Assembly (NCBI RefSeq): GCF_025562755.1
Contig: NZ_CP103300.1
Location: forward strand, 4,961,001 to 5,025,000
Direction of reading: 5' to 3'
Length of the DNA stretch: 64,000 nucleotides
Origin: Endozoicomonas euniceicola
GTDB taxonomy: Bacteria; Pseudomonadota; Gammaproteobacteria; Pseudomonadales; Endozoicomonadaceae
Position 1 is the first letter of the stretch; each line of letters opens with the position of its first letter. A program made the translations under genes and the position numbers. Positions 1 to 8,982 of this stretch are shown here, piece after piece. The notes under the pieces are model-generated. The model did not search any database, was not told the origin of the DNA, and saw only the letters and a program-made list of their open reading frames with translations.

Positions 1-123
1 GTATGGAAAACAGCCAGTAGCCTGAAGCGCACCTGCACAGTGGAACAGACTCAGGAGGATATGCACACTCTCCGAAAACCACTGAATAATTTGCCGTATC
101 CGATCACTAAAAACCACAGGCAT
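1..123 (-). other. possible 5' end of a leftward gene cut by the window edge
   Basis: An open frame begins at an ATG (complement of 121-123) and runs leftward off the window without a stop, 41 codons. It begins MPVVFSDRIRQII and then turns hydrophobic, a little like a secreted protein. The same start with nearly the same first ten residues recurs in the right copy of the inverted repeat (ATG at 3295), where the frame stops after about 59 codons. It may be the start of a repeated gene family, or simply an open frame inside a repeat; no family is recognised. Confidence 0.2.
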
Positions 124-191
124 AGTGAATTAACCCTGTCTTAGGTAAAAGTTACCGGAAAGTTCCTCATGTGAAAACCACTTAGGTCAAT
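79..191 (-). repeat. left copy of a ~114 bp inverted repeat
   Basis: Read on the minus strand, this segment matches 3227-3340 on the plus strand with roughly ten differences and an uninterrupted identical core of 50 bp (right copy 3260-3309). The two copies face each other and bracket the secreted-protein and serpin genes. The core holds an ATG followed by a short open frame, so it could be a promoter plus gene-start duplication or an element end. No transposase lies between the copies. Confidence 0.8.
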
Positions 192-337
192 AGTTACAAA
201 ACGTTTATGTCTGTCTGGCCAATTACTTCGTTGAAGGTCTGTTTTCAGAAGGGCTCTAACAAAAAATGAACTTTTTTTGCTTTTCCAGACCTAAGAGGTT
301 GTCTGAAAGACATTGCTATAAAGGAGAGGGGAGTTCA

Positions 338-1540
338 ATGACTTCAAAAAAAATTTTTATCCTTCTGTCTGTAGTATTTTATGCTGCTGAGTCACTATCG
401 CTTCAGGCAAGTTCTCACGGCTCATATGACAAACTGGATGCACTGAGTTTTAGTCACGCCCAACACTTGCTTGATGACCCAGACAAGCAGTTCAGCAGTA
501 ACTGCCTGAAATACGTAAAACATAAAATGAAGGCTTTCAATGCAGAGAGTTTCTGTCCAAAAATAGCGCACCAAAGGCATAGCATCATGCCTGAACCAGA
601 CCTGTCTAGCTGGAAGGCCATCAATACACGTACCTTAAACCCCAGTTTTCGCGGGAGAAAACAGGATAATAAATATGAAGTGAAAATATTCAACATGGTA
701 GACCGCAAACAGAAAACGTTTCATCATCAAAAAATCATTTCCGGCATAAAGCAGCAGGCTGAACTTTATGATTCAGAAGAGTACCGGGATTTGATAGCAG
801 ACCTTAATAAAAATAGAATTTCTCTCTCATTTCCGGTGTTTACCTATACTCAGGAATTGTCGGACTGGTCTGTAGCCATTAGTCCTATTGAACGAGGAGA
901 CATCTACGAACAATCTCTAAGATCATCGCTGCCATACACAGAAATGACAATACTCGTTAAGAGTTACGAAGCGTTTTTTAAACGTATAGGAACAATGCTG
1001 GCCATTCTGGACAAACATGCCGGACTATTCAACGAGAACGGCTATTTCAGTATATTGCCATTCATATCATCACAATACACTCTTAATCTTGCAAGGATCG
1101 ATTCCGACAATCTTACAATCCCGATAGCAGAAACAGAGTCACATGAAAACAGGAAATACAGAAACTTTAAAACTTATGTCTGGTTTGTCGGGTATGAAAA
1201 CTACAAACTGGCAGAGGGGGTAAATGTAGATAATGGTGTTTGGGATAACCAAAAAGTATCCATTAGTACAATTTCCTATTTTGCCACTGAGTCTTTTAAA
1301 AAGATCAGGGATAGCTACTTCGAGTTTATCCGAGCAAATACAGACGAAGGCGGCTACTTCCATGGTACAGGAAAGAAACCGCTTATGGCAGAGGTTGACT
1401 TTGAGGATCTGTTAAAAGTGCTAACATCCGTAGCCGATCATGGTGGCATATACAGCGTCATCAAAACTAACAGGGACGTGGGTTTTGATCCGGGCAAAAT
1501 GAACCTGGACAAACTAAAAATCGGTCGCCCCGGGCTTTAA
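338..1540 (+). CDS. secreted protein of unknown function
   Basis: The start at 338 is chosen because a strong Shine-Dalgarno AAGGAGAGGGG (321-331) precedes it; an in-frame ATG at 266 has none. The 400-residue product starts with a signal peptide (MTSKK, a hydrophobic stretch IFILLSVVFYAA, then a likely cleavage after LSLQA). The mature part is hydrophilic, rich in Lys, Asp and aromatic residues, with no membrane segment, no repeats and only two Cys early in the chain. I recognise no domain. It is followed in the same direction, 223 bp on, by a secreted serpin, and both lie inside an inverted repeat, so an exported host-interaction role is a reasonable but unproven inference. Confidence 0.7.
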   Translation: MTSKKIFILLSVVFYAAESLSLQASSHGSYDKLDALSFSHAQHLLDDPDKQFSSNCLKYVKHKMKAFNAESFCPKIAHQRHSIMPEPDLSSWKAINTRTLNPSFRGRKQDNKYEVKIFNMVDRKQKTFHHQKIISGIKQQAELYDSEEYRDLIADLNKNRISLSFPVFTYTQELSDWSVAISPIERGDIYEQSLRSSLPYTEMTILVKSYEAFFKRIGTMLAILDKHAGLFNENGYFSILPFISSQYTLNLARIDSDNLTIPIAETESHENRKYRNFKTYVWFVGYENYKLAEGVNVDNGVWDNQKVSISTISYFATESFKKIRDSYFEFIRANTDEGGYFHGTGKKPLMAEVDFEDLLKVLTSVADHGGIYSVIKTNRDVGFDPGKMNLDKLKIGRPGL

Positions 1541-1636
1541 GGCCTGTTAATTACGCAATGTTGCAAAAAGGTGAAAAAGTGCGGAATAAACTCTGAACCT
1601 TCATCTCTCCGAAGACAGAGAACTATGGTTTGTAGT

Positions 1637-1688
1637 GGTTTTCCAGAAAAGTCCCCGGGCCTGGAAAACCAAAAAAATCATTTTTTGG
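1637..1688 (+). terminator. paired hairpins between the secreted protein and the serpin
   Basis: A perfect 10 bp stem (GGTTTTCCAG at 1637-1646 with CTGGAAAACC at 1661-1670) is followed at once by a second, AT-rich hairpin (CCAAAAAA / TTTTTTGG, 1669-1688) and then a T-rich run near 1707-1716. The T tract and position suggest transcription ends here before the serpin promoter, though the geometry is not that of a textbook intrinsic terminator. Confidence 0.4.
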
Positions 1689-1763
1689 TTGGTCTTATCT
1701 TGCCTTCTTTTTTTTATCTAGACTAGGCTTCGACATCACATAACATCAAATCCGAGGTGTTAA

Positions 1764-3107
1764 ATGAAGCTGTTAACTAAAAGAGTTATTGATAAGCCTG
1801 TTCAATCCGGAATGTTTTCTGTCCTGTTTTTTTTCGTTTATTTATTGTGTTTCCCTTTGCAGGTTTATTCTGTCAATAAAGTGTGTCCGAACTGTCAGGC
1901 AAATTATAATGATGAAGACTTTCCCGACTGTCCGTTATGTAATACGGAACCCGATCACCAGGAAGCGCCTTCCCAGTCTTTACTTGAGCACATCCAGAAT
2001 CAGGCTATACGACTATTCGTTCAGGCTGCGCAATTGCAAGTTAATTTTGTGCTTTCCCCTGATAGCGTGTTTCGAACGCTGTTACTGATATTTGGAGCGT
2101 CTGCCGGTGAAACCAGGTCAGAACTTAGCAGGTATTTGACAGGAGAGGATGATTCCGCTTCCGAGCAAGGGGCGGTCGCTAATCTGGCAGAGGAGCAGGG
2201 CGCGACAGCGGCAGGCGGGGAAGGGGCTGTTTACTTATCGGCAAATGCTGTAGTGGTATCCTCTGACCTTGGTATTAGGGAAAGCTATCGAGACGCGCTT
2301 GAGCAGCAGGACAATACTGTTCTTCATGACGGTATTGATTTCTCGAATACTCCTGCTCTGAAAGAATTAGCTGATAAGCTTAATAAATATTTCTGCAGAG
2401 TCACCCGGGGGATGATTCCATCTCCCTGTTCAGCTTCAGACTGGAAAGAAAATCAGTCGGTATCATTTATGAATGCGGTCTACTTTTCGGGGGACTGGGA
2501 AGATGAATTTGATAGAACCCTGAGCTTAGGGTTTACTTTGGCTAATGGTGAGCGGGTGCATTTGAGAGACGCTATGAAAAGGGACATTGAGAATGGCAGA
2601 TATGCTTATTACAAATTCTGGCGTGCTGCTGCCATTCCTTATCAGGGGGATTATGAGATGGTTTTTGTCTTACCTCCGAATGACACCATGCCCAATGAGG
2701 TATCACCAGAAATAATAATTGGGCTGTTCTCATCGTTCCAAACTGTAGAAAAACTTCATGTTGAGATGCCATCTTTTTCGTCCCAATCCAAGATCAGTTT
2801 AAATGCTCCACTGGATCAGTCAGGCCTGTCTAGTTTGTTCACACCAGGAGCTGCAAATTTGGGGGGGATGGTCGCAAGTTCGCCAAGCCCTTTTTCCATA
2901 AGTCGTATTACCCAGGATTGTCACATAAGGGTTGATCGAAAAGGAACCGAAGCTGCGGCTTGTACGAGGGCGTATGCTACATTTTTGTCTGCAAGATTCT
3001 ACCCGAATGAGATCATTTTTAACCATCCGTATCTTTATATATTACGTCACAAAGAAACAGGCAGGATAATCTTTATTGGGCAAGTTTATGACCCTCAGTC
3101 GGAGTAA
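1764..3107 (+). CDS. secreted serpin (serine protease inhibitor)
   Basis: A 447-residue serpin. After an N-terminal signal segment (hydrophobic SVLFFFVYLLCF) comes a short double CxxC motif (CPNC...CPLC), then the serpin fold: NFVLSPDSVFRTLLL (helix B), NAVYFSGDWEDEF (strand 3A/breach) and a C-terminal NHPYLYILRHKETG...FIGQV block that matches the serpin signature. The reactive-centre hinge GTEAAAC has the small residues at P12-P9 typical of inhibitory serpins. Counting from the hinge Gly as P15 puts Leu at P1 and Ser at P1', as in antichymotrypsin-type inhibitors, so a chymotrypsin-, elastase- or cathepsin-G-like protease is the likely target (inference). GAGG lies about 8 nt before the ATG. 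Serpins are uncommon in bacteria and suggest interaction with a eukaryotic host. Confidence 0.92.
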   Translation: MKLLTKRVIDKPVQSGMFSVLFFFVYLLCFPLQVYSVNKVCPNCQANYNDEDFPDCPLCNTEPDHQEAPSQSLLEHIQNQAIRLFVQAAQLQVNFVLSPDSVFRTLLLIFGASAGETRSELSRYLTGEDDSASEQGAVANLAEEQGATAAGGEGAVYLSANAVVVSSDLGIRESYRDALEQQDNTVLHDGIDFSNTPALKELADKLNKYFCRVTRGMIPSPCSASDWKENQSVSFMNAVYFSGDWEDEFDRTLSLGFTLANGERVHLRDAMKRDIENGRYAYYKFWRAAAIPYQGDYEMVFVLPPNDTMPNEVSPEIIIGLFSSFQTVEKLHVEMPSFSSQSKISLNAPLDQSGLSSLFTPGAANLGGMVASSPSPFSISRITQDCHIRVDRKGTEAAACTRAYATFLSARFYPNEIIFNHPYLYILRHKETGRIIFIGQVYDPQSE

Positions 3108-3226
3108 ACGATTTTCGGGCAAAGGAGATGAACGCAGAATTCGAATCATAACTCCGGGCTTGTGCTTGTCACCGGCGTTCTGGCGTCGAAGGAATTGGGA
3201 CAGGCTGACATAAACCTTGCGTAAGT

Positions 3227-3340
3227 ATTGACTCAGGTGGTTTTCACATGAGCAACTTCCCGGTAACTTTTACCTAAGACAGGGTTAATTCACTATGCCT
3301 GTGGTTTTTGGTGATCGGATACGGCGCAATTATCCACTGG
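3227..3340 (+). repeat. right copy of the ~114 bp inverted repeat
   Basis: Partner of 79-191 in opposite orientation, with a 50 bp identical core at 3260-3309. It contains an ATG at 3295 opening a frame MPVVFGDRIRR that ends at a TGA at 3474, probably a decayed counterpart of the open frame at the left edge. The gap from the serpin stop to gatC (3108-3546) otherwise shows only the palindrome at 3475-3508. Confidence 0.8.
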
Positions 3341-3474
3341 CTCTGGTTCTTTCAGACTCTTTGATATTGGTGAAGGCTTCGACCTGGCAAACCAGAAAAA
3401 GTATTGTTAAATTTAATCACGCCAACACCTTGAGATTCCTCCCCATAGACCATACATTTAGCAATTATTTTTGA

Positions 3475-3508
3475 TATTTACACTGACGCTTGCCTGTCAG
3501 TGTAAATA
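3475..3508. promoter_or_regulatory. perfect 13 bp palindrome upstream of gatC
   Basis: TATTTACACTGAC (3475-3487) and its exact complement (3496-3508) flank an 8 nt spacer, 38 bp before the gatC start. There is no T tract, so it looks more like an operator or an RNA stem in the gatCAB leader than a terminator. Confidence 0.45.
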
Positions 3509-3546
3509 CACGCCCTCGATTCAAGCACCCGATTCCGGAGATCGCC

Positions 3547-3834
3547 ATGGCTATTGATGCCTCTGAAGTTCAGAAGGTTGCCCATTTAGCACGCCTGTCT
3601 ATTGATGACAGTCAGGTAGAAGCCACCGCTGGCACCATCAACAAAATTCTGGATCTGGTGGACCAGATGCAGTCTGTCAATACCGACAATGTAGAACCTA
3701 TGGCCCACCCTCTGGACGCTACCCAGCGTCTGCGTGAAGACGTTGTAACCGAACCCAATAATCGCGAAACACTGCAAAGCTGCGCCCCTGCGGTCGAGGA
3801 TGGGCTGTTCCTGGTACCCAAGGTTATTGAATGA
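3547..3834 (+). CDS. gatC: Asp-tRNA(Asn)/Glu-tRNA(Gln) amidotransferase subunit C
   Basis: The 95-residue product matches GatC in length and pattern (MAIDASEVQKVAHLARLSI at the start; DNVEPMAHP in the middle; a DVVTEPN region near the end). GatC wraps around GatA and GatB and stabilises the complex that converts misacylated Glu-tRNA(Gln) and Asp-tRNA(Asn) to the correct Gln- and Asn-tRNAs. The start at 3547 is preferred over an in-frame ATG at 3490 because GGAG precedes it and the length fits the family. First gene of gatC-gatA-gatB. Confidence 0.95.
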   Translation: MAIDASEVQKVAHLARLSIDDSQVEATAGTINKILDLVDQMQSVNTDNVEPMAHPLDATQRLREDVVTEPNNRETLQSCAPAVEDGLFLVPKVIE

Positions 3835-3900
3835 TCACTGATTCATTGATAACCGGACTCAACCAGGCCAACTTCTGACAATTTGCGATTGACAAACACC

Positions 3901-5352
3901 ATGTACGAAAAAACTCTTTCCGAACAAAGCCAGGCATTAGCTGCTGGCGATATTTCCAGTGTCGAACTGACACAGAGCTATCTGGACCGCATTAAGCAGC
4001 TGGATGGCGACTACAACAGCTTCATTACAGTCACTGAAGAACTGGCTCTGACACAGGCAAAAAAAGCCGACGAGCGTCGTGCAGCCGGTGACGCCTCTGC
4101 CCTGACCGGTATTCCGCTGGCTCACAAAGACCTGTTCTGCACCGAAGGTGTTAAAACCACCTGTGGCTCCAATATTCTGGACAACTTTGTTGCCCCTTAC
4201 GAGTCAACCGTGACCCGTAAGTTCAAGGAAGCCAGCGCCGTTATGCTGGGTAAAACCAATATGGACGAATTCGCCATGGGTTCTTCCAATGAAAACAGCC
4301 ATTACGGTGCCGTAAAAAACCCCTGGGATACCAAAGCCATTCCCGGTGGTTCTTCCGGCGGTTCCGCAGCCTGTGTAGCTGCCCGCCTGGCAGCCGGTGC
4401 TACCGGTACTGACACCGGAGGCTCCATTCGCCAGCCTGCTTCCCACTGCGGCATCACCGGCCTTAAACCGACCTATGGTCGTGTATCCCGTTACGGCATG
4501 ATCGCCTACGCCTCCAGCCTTGACCAGGCAGGCCCCATGGCACAGACCGCTGAAGACTGCGCCCTGATGCTGAACACCATGGCAGGCTTTGACCTTCGCG
4601 ATTCCACCTGCATGGATCGTGAAGTGCCGGACTACACCGCTACCCTGAACGATTCTCTGGAAGGTATGACCATTGGTCTGCCCAAAGAGTATTTCTCCAC
4701 AGGTCTTGACGCTGCGGTTGAACAACGCATCCGCGATGCCGTTACTGAGTACGAAAAACTGGGGGCAACCGTAAAAGAAGTCAGCCTGCCAAACCTGGAG
4801 CTGTCCATTCCGTCCTACTACGTGATTGCGCCAGCAGAAGCTTCCACCAACCTGTCCCGTTTCGATGGCGCGCGTTTTGGGCATCGTTGTGACAACCCGG
4901 CGGACCTGATGGATATGTACAAACGCAGCCGCAGCGAAGGTTTCGGTGAAGAAGTAAAGCGTCGTATTCTGGTGGGCACCTATGCCCTGTCCGCTGGTTA
5001 CTACGATGCATACTACCGCAAGGCACAGCAAATCCGTCGTATGATTCGTGACGACTTTATGAACGCCTTTGAACAGTGCGACATCATTATGGGTCCAAAC
5101 GCGCCAACACCCGCATTCAACATTGGTGAAAAGAGCGACGACCCGGTGGCCATGTACCTGTCCGACATCTATACACTGTCTGTTAACCTGGCGGGGCTGC
5201 CGGGTATGTCAGTACCTGCGGGTAGTGTTGAAGGTCGTCCGGTGGGCCTGCAAATGATTGGTCGTCATTTCGATGAAGGCCGTCTGCTGAATGCCGCACA
5301 CCGCTTTCAGCAAGCCACCGACTTCCACAAAGCCAGTCCATTTACAGCCTGA
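3901..5352 (+). CDS. gatA: Asp/Glu-tRNA amidotransferase subunit A (amidase)
   Basis: GatA, about 483 residues, the subunit that hydrolyses glutamine to supply ammonia for transamidation. The amidase-signature triad is visible: Lys in PLAHKDLF, the cis-Ser in PGGSSGGSAA, and the nucleophilic Ser in TDTGGSIRQPA. The ATG at 3901 gives the family-typical start MYEKTLSEQS; a TTG 18 bp upstream would extend the frame but has no support. No clear Shine-Dalgarno is seen. It lies 66 bp after gatC and 17 bp before gatB, consistent with one operon. Confidence 0.96.
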   Translation: MYEKTLSEQSQALAAGDISSVELTQSYLDRIKQLDGDYNSFITVTEELALTQAKKADERRAAGDASALTGIPLAHKDLFCTEGVKTTCGSNILDNFVAPYESTVTRKFKEASAVMLGKTNMDEFAMGSSNENSHYGAVKNPWDTKAIPGGSSGGSAACVAARLAAGATGTDTGGSIRQPASHCGITGLKPTYGRVSRYGMIAYASSLDQAGPMAQTAEDCALMLNTMAGFDLRDSTCMDREVPDYTATLNDSLEGMTIGLPKEYFSTGLDAAVEQRIRDAVTEYEKLGATVKEVSLPNLELSIPSYYVIAPAEASTNLSRFDGARFGHRCDNPADLMDMYKRSRSEGFGEEVKRRILVGTYALSAGYYDAYYRKAQQIRRMIRDDFMNAFEQCDIIMGPNAPTPAFNIGEKSDDPVAMYLSDIYTLSVNLAGLPGMSVPAGSVEGRPVGLQMIGRHFDEGRLLNAAHRFQQATDFHKASPFTA

Positions 5353-5369
5353 TACCGAGGTAACATACA

Positions 5370-6815
5370 ATGCAATGGGAAACAGTGATCGGGCTGGAAA
5401 TTCACGTACAGCTCGCGACCAAAACCAAAATCTTCTCCGGCGCGTCTACGGCGTTTGGTGCTGAACCAAACACCCAGGCCTGTGCCGTTGACCTGGGTCT
5501 GCCGGGTGTACTGCCTGTCGTAAACGAAGAGGCCATTAACATGGCGATCAAGTTTGGTCTGGGCATTGATGCCGAGATCAACCGTGTCAACGTGTTCGAA
5601 CGCAAGAACTACTTCTACCCGGACCTGCCGAAAGGTTACCAGACCACCCAGCTGGACAAACCCATTGTGGGGGCGGGTCATGTTGACATCACCCTGAATG
5701 ATGGTTCGACCAAAAGTATTCGCATTCATCATGCGCATCTGGAAGAAGACGCGGGTAAGAGTCTGCACGAAGATTATCACGGCATGTCCGGTATCGACCT
5801 GAACCGTGCCGGTACGCCACTGATCGAAATCGTGACCGAGCCTGATCTGCGCAATGCGGAAGAGGCCGTCGCTTTTGCTAAAAAGCTGCATTCCATCGTG
5901 ACCACGCTGGGCATCTGCGACGGTAACATGTCCCAGGGTTCCATGCGTTTTGACGTTAACGTTTCTGTACGTCCAACAGGCCAGGAAGAATTCGGTACCC
6001 GTACCGAAACCAAGAACCTGAACTCCTTCAAGTTCATGGAAGCGGCGATTCTTAAAGAAGTGGAACGCCAGATTGATGTGCTGGAAGACGGCGGTAAAAT
6101 CGTTCAGGAAACCCGCCTGTATAACGGTGACACCGGGGAAGCCCGCTCCATGCGCAGCAAAGAAGAAGCCAACGACTATCGTTACTTCCCCTGCCCGGAC
6201 CTGCTGCCGGTCGTGATAGAAGACAGCCGTCTGGAAAAACTGCGGGCCGATATGCCGGAAATGCCAGATGCGAAGAAGGCTCGCTTTATCAGCGAGTTTG
6301 GACTGAGTGATGTAGACGCAGATATCCTGTCCGGCGATCAGCCGACAGCCGACTTCTTTGAAGCCGCCGCTAAAGGCAGTGATGCCAAACTGGCATCCAA
6401 CTGGGTACTGGGTGAAGTGTCCCGATCACTGAACGCCAATGAAATCACCATCGCCGACAGTCCGGTAACCGCTGAGATGCTGGCAGGCCTGATCGTCCGT
6501 ATCAAGGACAACACGATTTCCGGCAACATTGCCAAGAAGGTGTTTGAGGCCCTGTGGAATGGTGAAGGCAAAGACGCTGACGAAGTCATTGAGAAAAAAG
6601 GTCTGAAGCAGGTCACCGACACCGCCGCTATTGAAGCCATGATCGATGAAGTCCTGACAGCCAACGCCCGGCAGGTCGAAAACTACCGCGCCGCACCCGT
6701 CGAAAAACGTGGTAAAATGATTGGCTTCTTTGTAGGGCAGGCAATGAAGGCCTCAAGGGGTAAGGCGAATCCGGGAATGGTTAACCAGATTCTGAAGAAG
6801 AAGCTGGATAGCTAA
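5370..6815 (+). CDS. gatB: Asp/Glu-tRNA amidotransferase subunit B
   Basis: GatB, 481 residues. It starts MQWETVIGLEIHVQL, carries the GatB/GatE catalytic domain (HLEEDAGKS, DLNRAGTPLIEIVTEPD, MRFDVNVSVRP) and ends with the YqeY-like tRNA-binding tail (GKANPGMVNQILKKKL). The catalytic domain phosphorylates the acyl group on the misacylated tRNA and then amidates it with ammonia channelled from GatA. GAGG lies 8-10 nt before the ATG. Last gene of the operon; a hairpin terminator follows directly. Confidence 0.97.
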   Translation: MQWETVIGLEIHVQLATKTKIFSGASTAFGAEPNTQACAVDLGLPGVLPVVNEEAINMAIKFGLGIDAEINRVNVFERKNYFYPDLPKGYQTTQLDKPIVGAGHVDITLNDGSTKSIRIHHAHLEEDAGKSLHEDYHGMSGIDLNRAGTPLIEIVTEPDLRNAEEAVAFAKKLHSIVTTLGICDGNMSQGSMRFDVNVSVRPTGQEEFGTRTETKNLNSFKFMEAAILKEVERQIDVLEDGGKIVQETRLYNGDTGEARSMRSKEEANDYRYFPCPDLLPVVIEDSRLEKLRADMPEMPDAKKARFISEFGLSDVDADILSGDQPTADFFEAAAKGSDAKLASNWVLGEVSRSLNANEITIADSPVTAEMLAGLIVRIKDNTISGNIAKKVFEALWNGEGKDADEVIEKKGLKQVTDTAAIEAMIDEVLTANARQVENYRAAPVEKRGKMIGFFVGQAMKASRGKANPGMVNQILKKKLDS

Positions 6816-6824
6816 GGCCGCTAT

Positions 6825-6857
6825 AAACGATGCGCCATATATCCAGGCGCATTGTTT
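6825..6857 (+). terminator. hairpin terminator after gatB
   Basis: A 12 bp stem with one G-T pair (AAACGATGCGCC / GGCGCATTGTTT) and a 9 nt loop starts 10 bp after the gatB stop and is followed by ATTTC. Confidence 0.65.
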
Positions 6858-6897
6858 ATTTCACTGGATAAATGATCAGCCAAACGGTAACTTCATC

Positions 6898-7377
6898 ATG
6901 CTGACCTTCAATAAAATATGCTGTAGCGATAAGTTAGTCATTGGCTGCGGCTCCGGGCATACTCATCCGGGAGAACATCTAGGCTGCAACACCTTGGATA
7001 TTAGCAGTAAAATGGAACCGGATATTTTGGGTGATATAACCAGTAATTGTTGCATGCACATGGAAATGCTTGAGAAGTACCGATTTATTTTATGCGAAGG
7101 CTTACCTGATAAAATATTTCGAGAGCCATTTTTTTATGAAAATCTTGATTTTTTTTGTCAAAGCAGAGGCTTAATAATATTCTTTTCAATTTCCTACCCC
7201 TCACTATCCGCACTAGCCAGCTTCTCATCTCTTTATTTATGGAAACTTGAACTTTTGGATTTATCTAACCGATATTTATTAACCCCTTTTGAATATGATG
7301 AATATTATCGAATGGTTAATGATCTGTATTTCAATTATGAATCTGAAAGAATGATTTCATACGTTGCAACAAAGTGA
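6898..7377 (+). CDS. small methyltransferase-like protein
   Basis: A 159-residue protein. Its N-terminus KLVIGCGSGHTHPG followed by LDI and EPDILGDIT resembles motif I, motif II and the following strand of SAM-dependent class I methyltransferases, in the short form seen in hypothetical methyltransferase-like proteins. The rest (YENLDFFCQSRG, IIFFSISYPSLS) is not diagnostic and the chain is shorter than a full methyltransferase domain. Ribosome-binding signal weak. It converges on the kinase-like gene at 7415. Function not assigned; alternatives are a degenerate or non-enzymatic Rossmann protein. Confidence 0.55.
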   Translation: MLTFNKICCSDKLVIGCGSGHTHPGEHLGCNTLDISSKMEPDILGDITSNCCMHMEMLEKYRFILCEGLPDKIFREPFFYENLDFFCQSRGLIIFFSISYPSLSALASFSSLYLWKLELLDLSNRYLLTPFEYDEYYRMVNDLYFNYESERMISYVATK

Positions 7378-7414
7378 GAGCGCCAGCTTTAATGATCTTC
7401 AGGACCATCATCTA

Positions 7415-8878
7415 TCATTGAACTTTTTGCCTTTTAACCGGTAAATTATTCTCATCAGAGTACTCATCAACATCAGAATATAAGTCATCTGAATCCGGTT
7501 CGTTCAATTGAATATCTTCTATCACTACTTCCAGACAGTCCTTAACTGTTTGAAACTCTGGACGATCTTCAGGCTTGACACAACAACAGGGATAAGCAAT
7601 TTTCTGTAGAATCTTAATATATTGTTCAACATCCAGCTCACTCCAGCTTTTTACCAGCCTTCGCAACAAGGGCCGTTGCTCACTTTTTTGAGCCAGGCCA
7701 AGACGTTGCTCAATATTTTTCTGGGTTTCTATATAGTTGCTCTGCAAAACCTGAATAATTAACAGTCCAATACCAAACATCTGCCCTTTTGTCGTCGCTG
7801 GCTCTCCAGCCCTGATTTCCGGTGCCACATGATAACACTTAGCAGCGCCGGTTAGTTTTGATTGAGGTTCTATTTTAAACAGAGAACCAAAATCAATAAA
7901 TTTCAAAACCCCTTTTTCAGTAAACCTAAGGTTCTTACTATGCAGGTCAAGATAGAGAATATTTTCTTTACGCAAGTACTCCAGCACATCAAGAATGCGC
8001 ATAAGCATATCAGCAAACCCGTGGGCAGATAGCAGGTAGTTGAATCCATTCCTTTTTTCAAAAGGCTTAGTACTTAGTATAAGGTCATTAAAACTTAAAG
8101 GTAGATATTCCAGATACAAAATAACCAGCTTTTCTGGCCAGCTTCCTTCATAGCTAATGAGTTCCACTATACCCTGATGCTCAAGCTGCTTAAGTTGCCT
8201 TAATTCTTCTATCAGGCTCGCAAATAATTTATCTTCTGTCTGATTTGTTATCGACTTCCTGACTTTAGCAACAATAGCTTTCTGCTCACCATCTTTCGTT
8301 ATCTGCAATAAGAAAGCATCACAAAATGTGCCACTACCTATAGGAAGGGCATTGCTTCGCCAATGTTCTATCTTTTGTTTTAATGAAGGCACAGCGGGCG
8401 TTTCACTGGAAGACTGATGATTTGTTTCCTGCGGTTGTGACGTTGTAGCATTTTCCTCTTCAGGCTGACTGTCTTCCTGATTGCTGTCAGCTTCTGACTG
8501 GTCAGCACTGTCTTCATCGGACGGCGAACGCCTTACATAGTTCTCATAATTAACTGACCACGGCAATGTATGACAGGCACAAAACGGTGGCGCAAATAAT
8601 TTAATTGAATGTTTATTATCTTCAGAGTCCGATTCAACGTCGGAGTCTTCATCATCCCATAAATCAGTGATTAAATGATTACTGTCTTTCCGGGAAGGCT
8701 CTTCAGCGACGAAAGTGTCATCCGTTATCTCTATTAACGTTGAATGTACTTCTTCAGGCATAGAGCGCATATAAGCATAAGTCAGCATCAGCAGTGGCTC
8801 CAGTATATTTTTCTCGTTACCAGAATAAGATGCACCTGATAAAACGATAGCCCCGGAAAGAACACATTCAATAATCAT
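7415..8878 (-). CDS. eukaryotic-like protein kinase, paralogue 1
   Basis: 487 residues. A hydrophobic N-terminus (about residues 1-20, possible signal or anchor) leads into a conserved ILEPLLMLTYAY segment, an acidic, Ser/Glu/Gln-rich low-complexity linker (to ~165), and a kinase domain: glycine loop GSGTFCDA (~180), the lysine in IVAKVRK, catalytic loop YLDLHSKN (~309; Asp and Asn kept, the usual His-Arg replaced), DFG in FIDFGS (~328) and APEIRAG. The key catalytic residues are present, so it is probably active. A second acidic stretch and a basic KRQKVQ end the chain. The next gene upstream is a clear paralogue with the same architecture, a local duplication. No substrate can be named; a secreted effector is possible. 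Confidence 0.8.
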   Translation of the reverse strand: MIIECVLSGAIVLSGASYSGNEKNILEPLLMLTYAYMRSMPEEVHSTLIEITDDTFVAEEPSRKDSNHLITDLWDDEDSDVESDSEDNKHSIKLFAPPFCACHTLPWSVNYENYVRRSPSDEDSADQSEADSNQEDSQPEEENATTSQPQETNHQSSSETPAVPSLKQKIEHWRSNALPIGSGTFCDAFLLQITKDGEQKAIVAKVRKSITNQTEDKLFASLIEELRQLKQLEHQGIVELISYEGSWPEKLVILYLEYLPLSFNDLILSTKPFEKRNGFNYLLSAHGFADMLMRILDVLEYLRKENILYLDLHSKNLRFTEKGVLKFIDFGSLFKIEPQSKLTGAAKCYHVAPEIRAGEPATTKGQMFGIGLLIIQVLQSNYIETQKNIEQRLGLAQKSEQRPLLRRLVKSWSELDVEQYIKILQKIAYPCCCVKPEDRPEFQTVKDCLEVVIEDIQLNEPDSDDLYSDVDEYSDENNLPVKRQKVQ

Positions 8879-8982
8879 AAAAACTGGAAAATAAAATATA
8901 AGGATTATCAGGTTAGCTGATATTTATTTTTCAGCCATCGGACTATGGTATAAATAACAAGTTGAGAGTGATTTACACACTA

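Noticed and set aside
4204..5031. 275-codon open frame antisense to gatA
   Set aside because: gatA is a full-length conserved gene on the other strand; the antisense frame has no recognisable motif.
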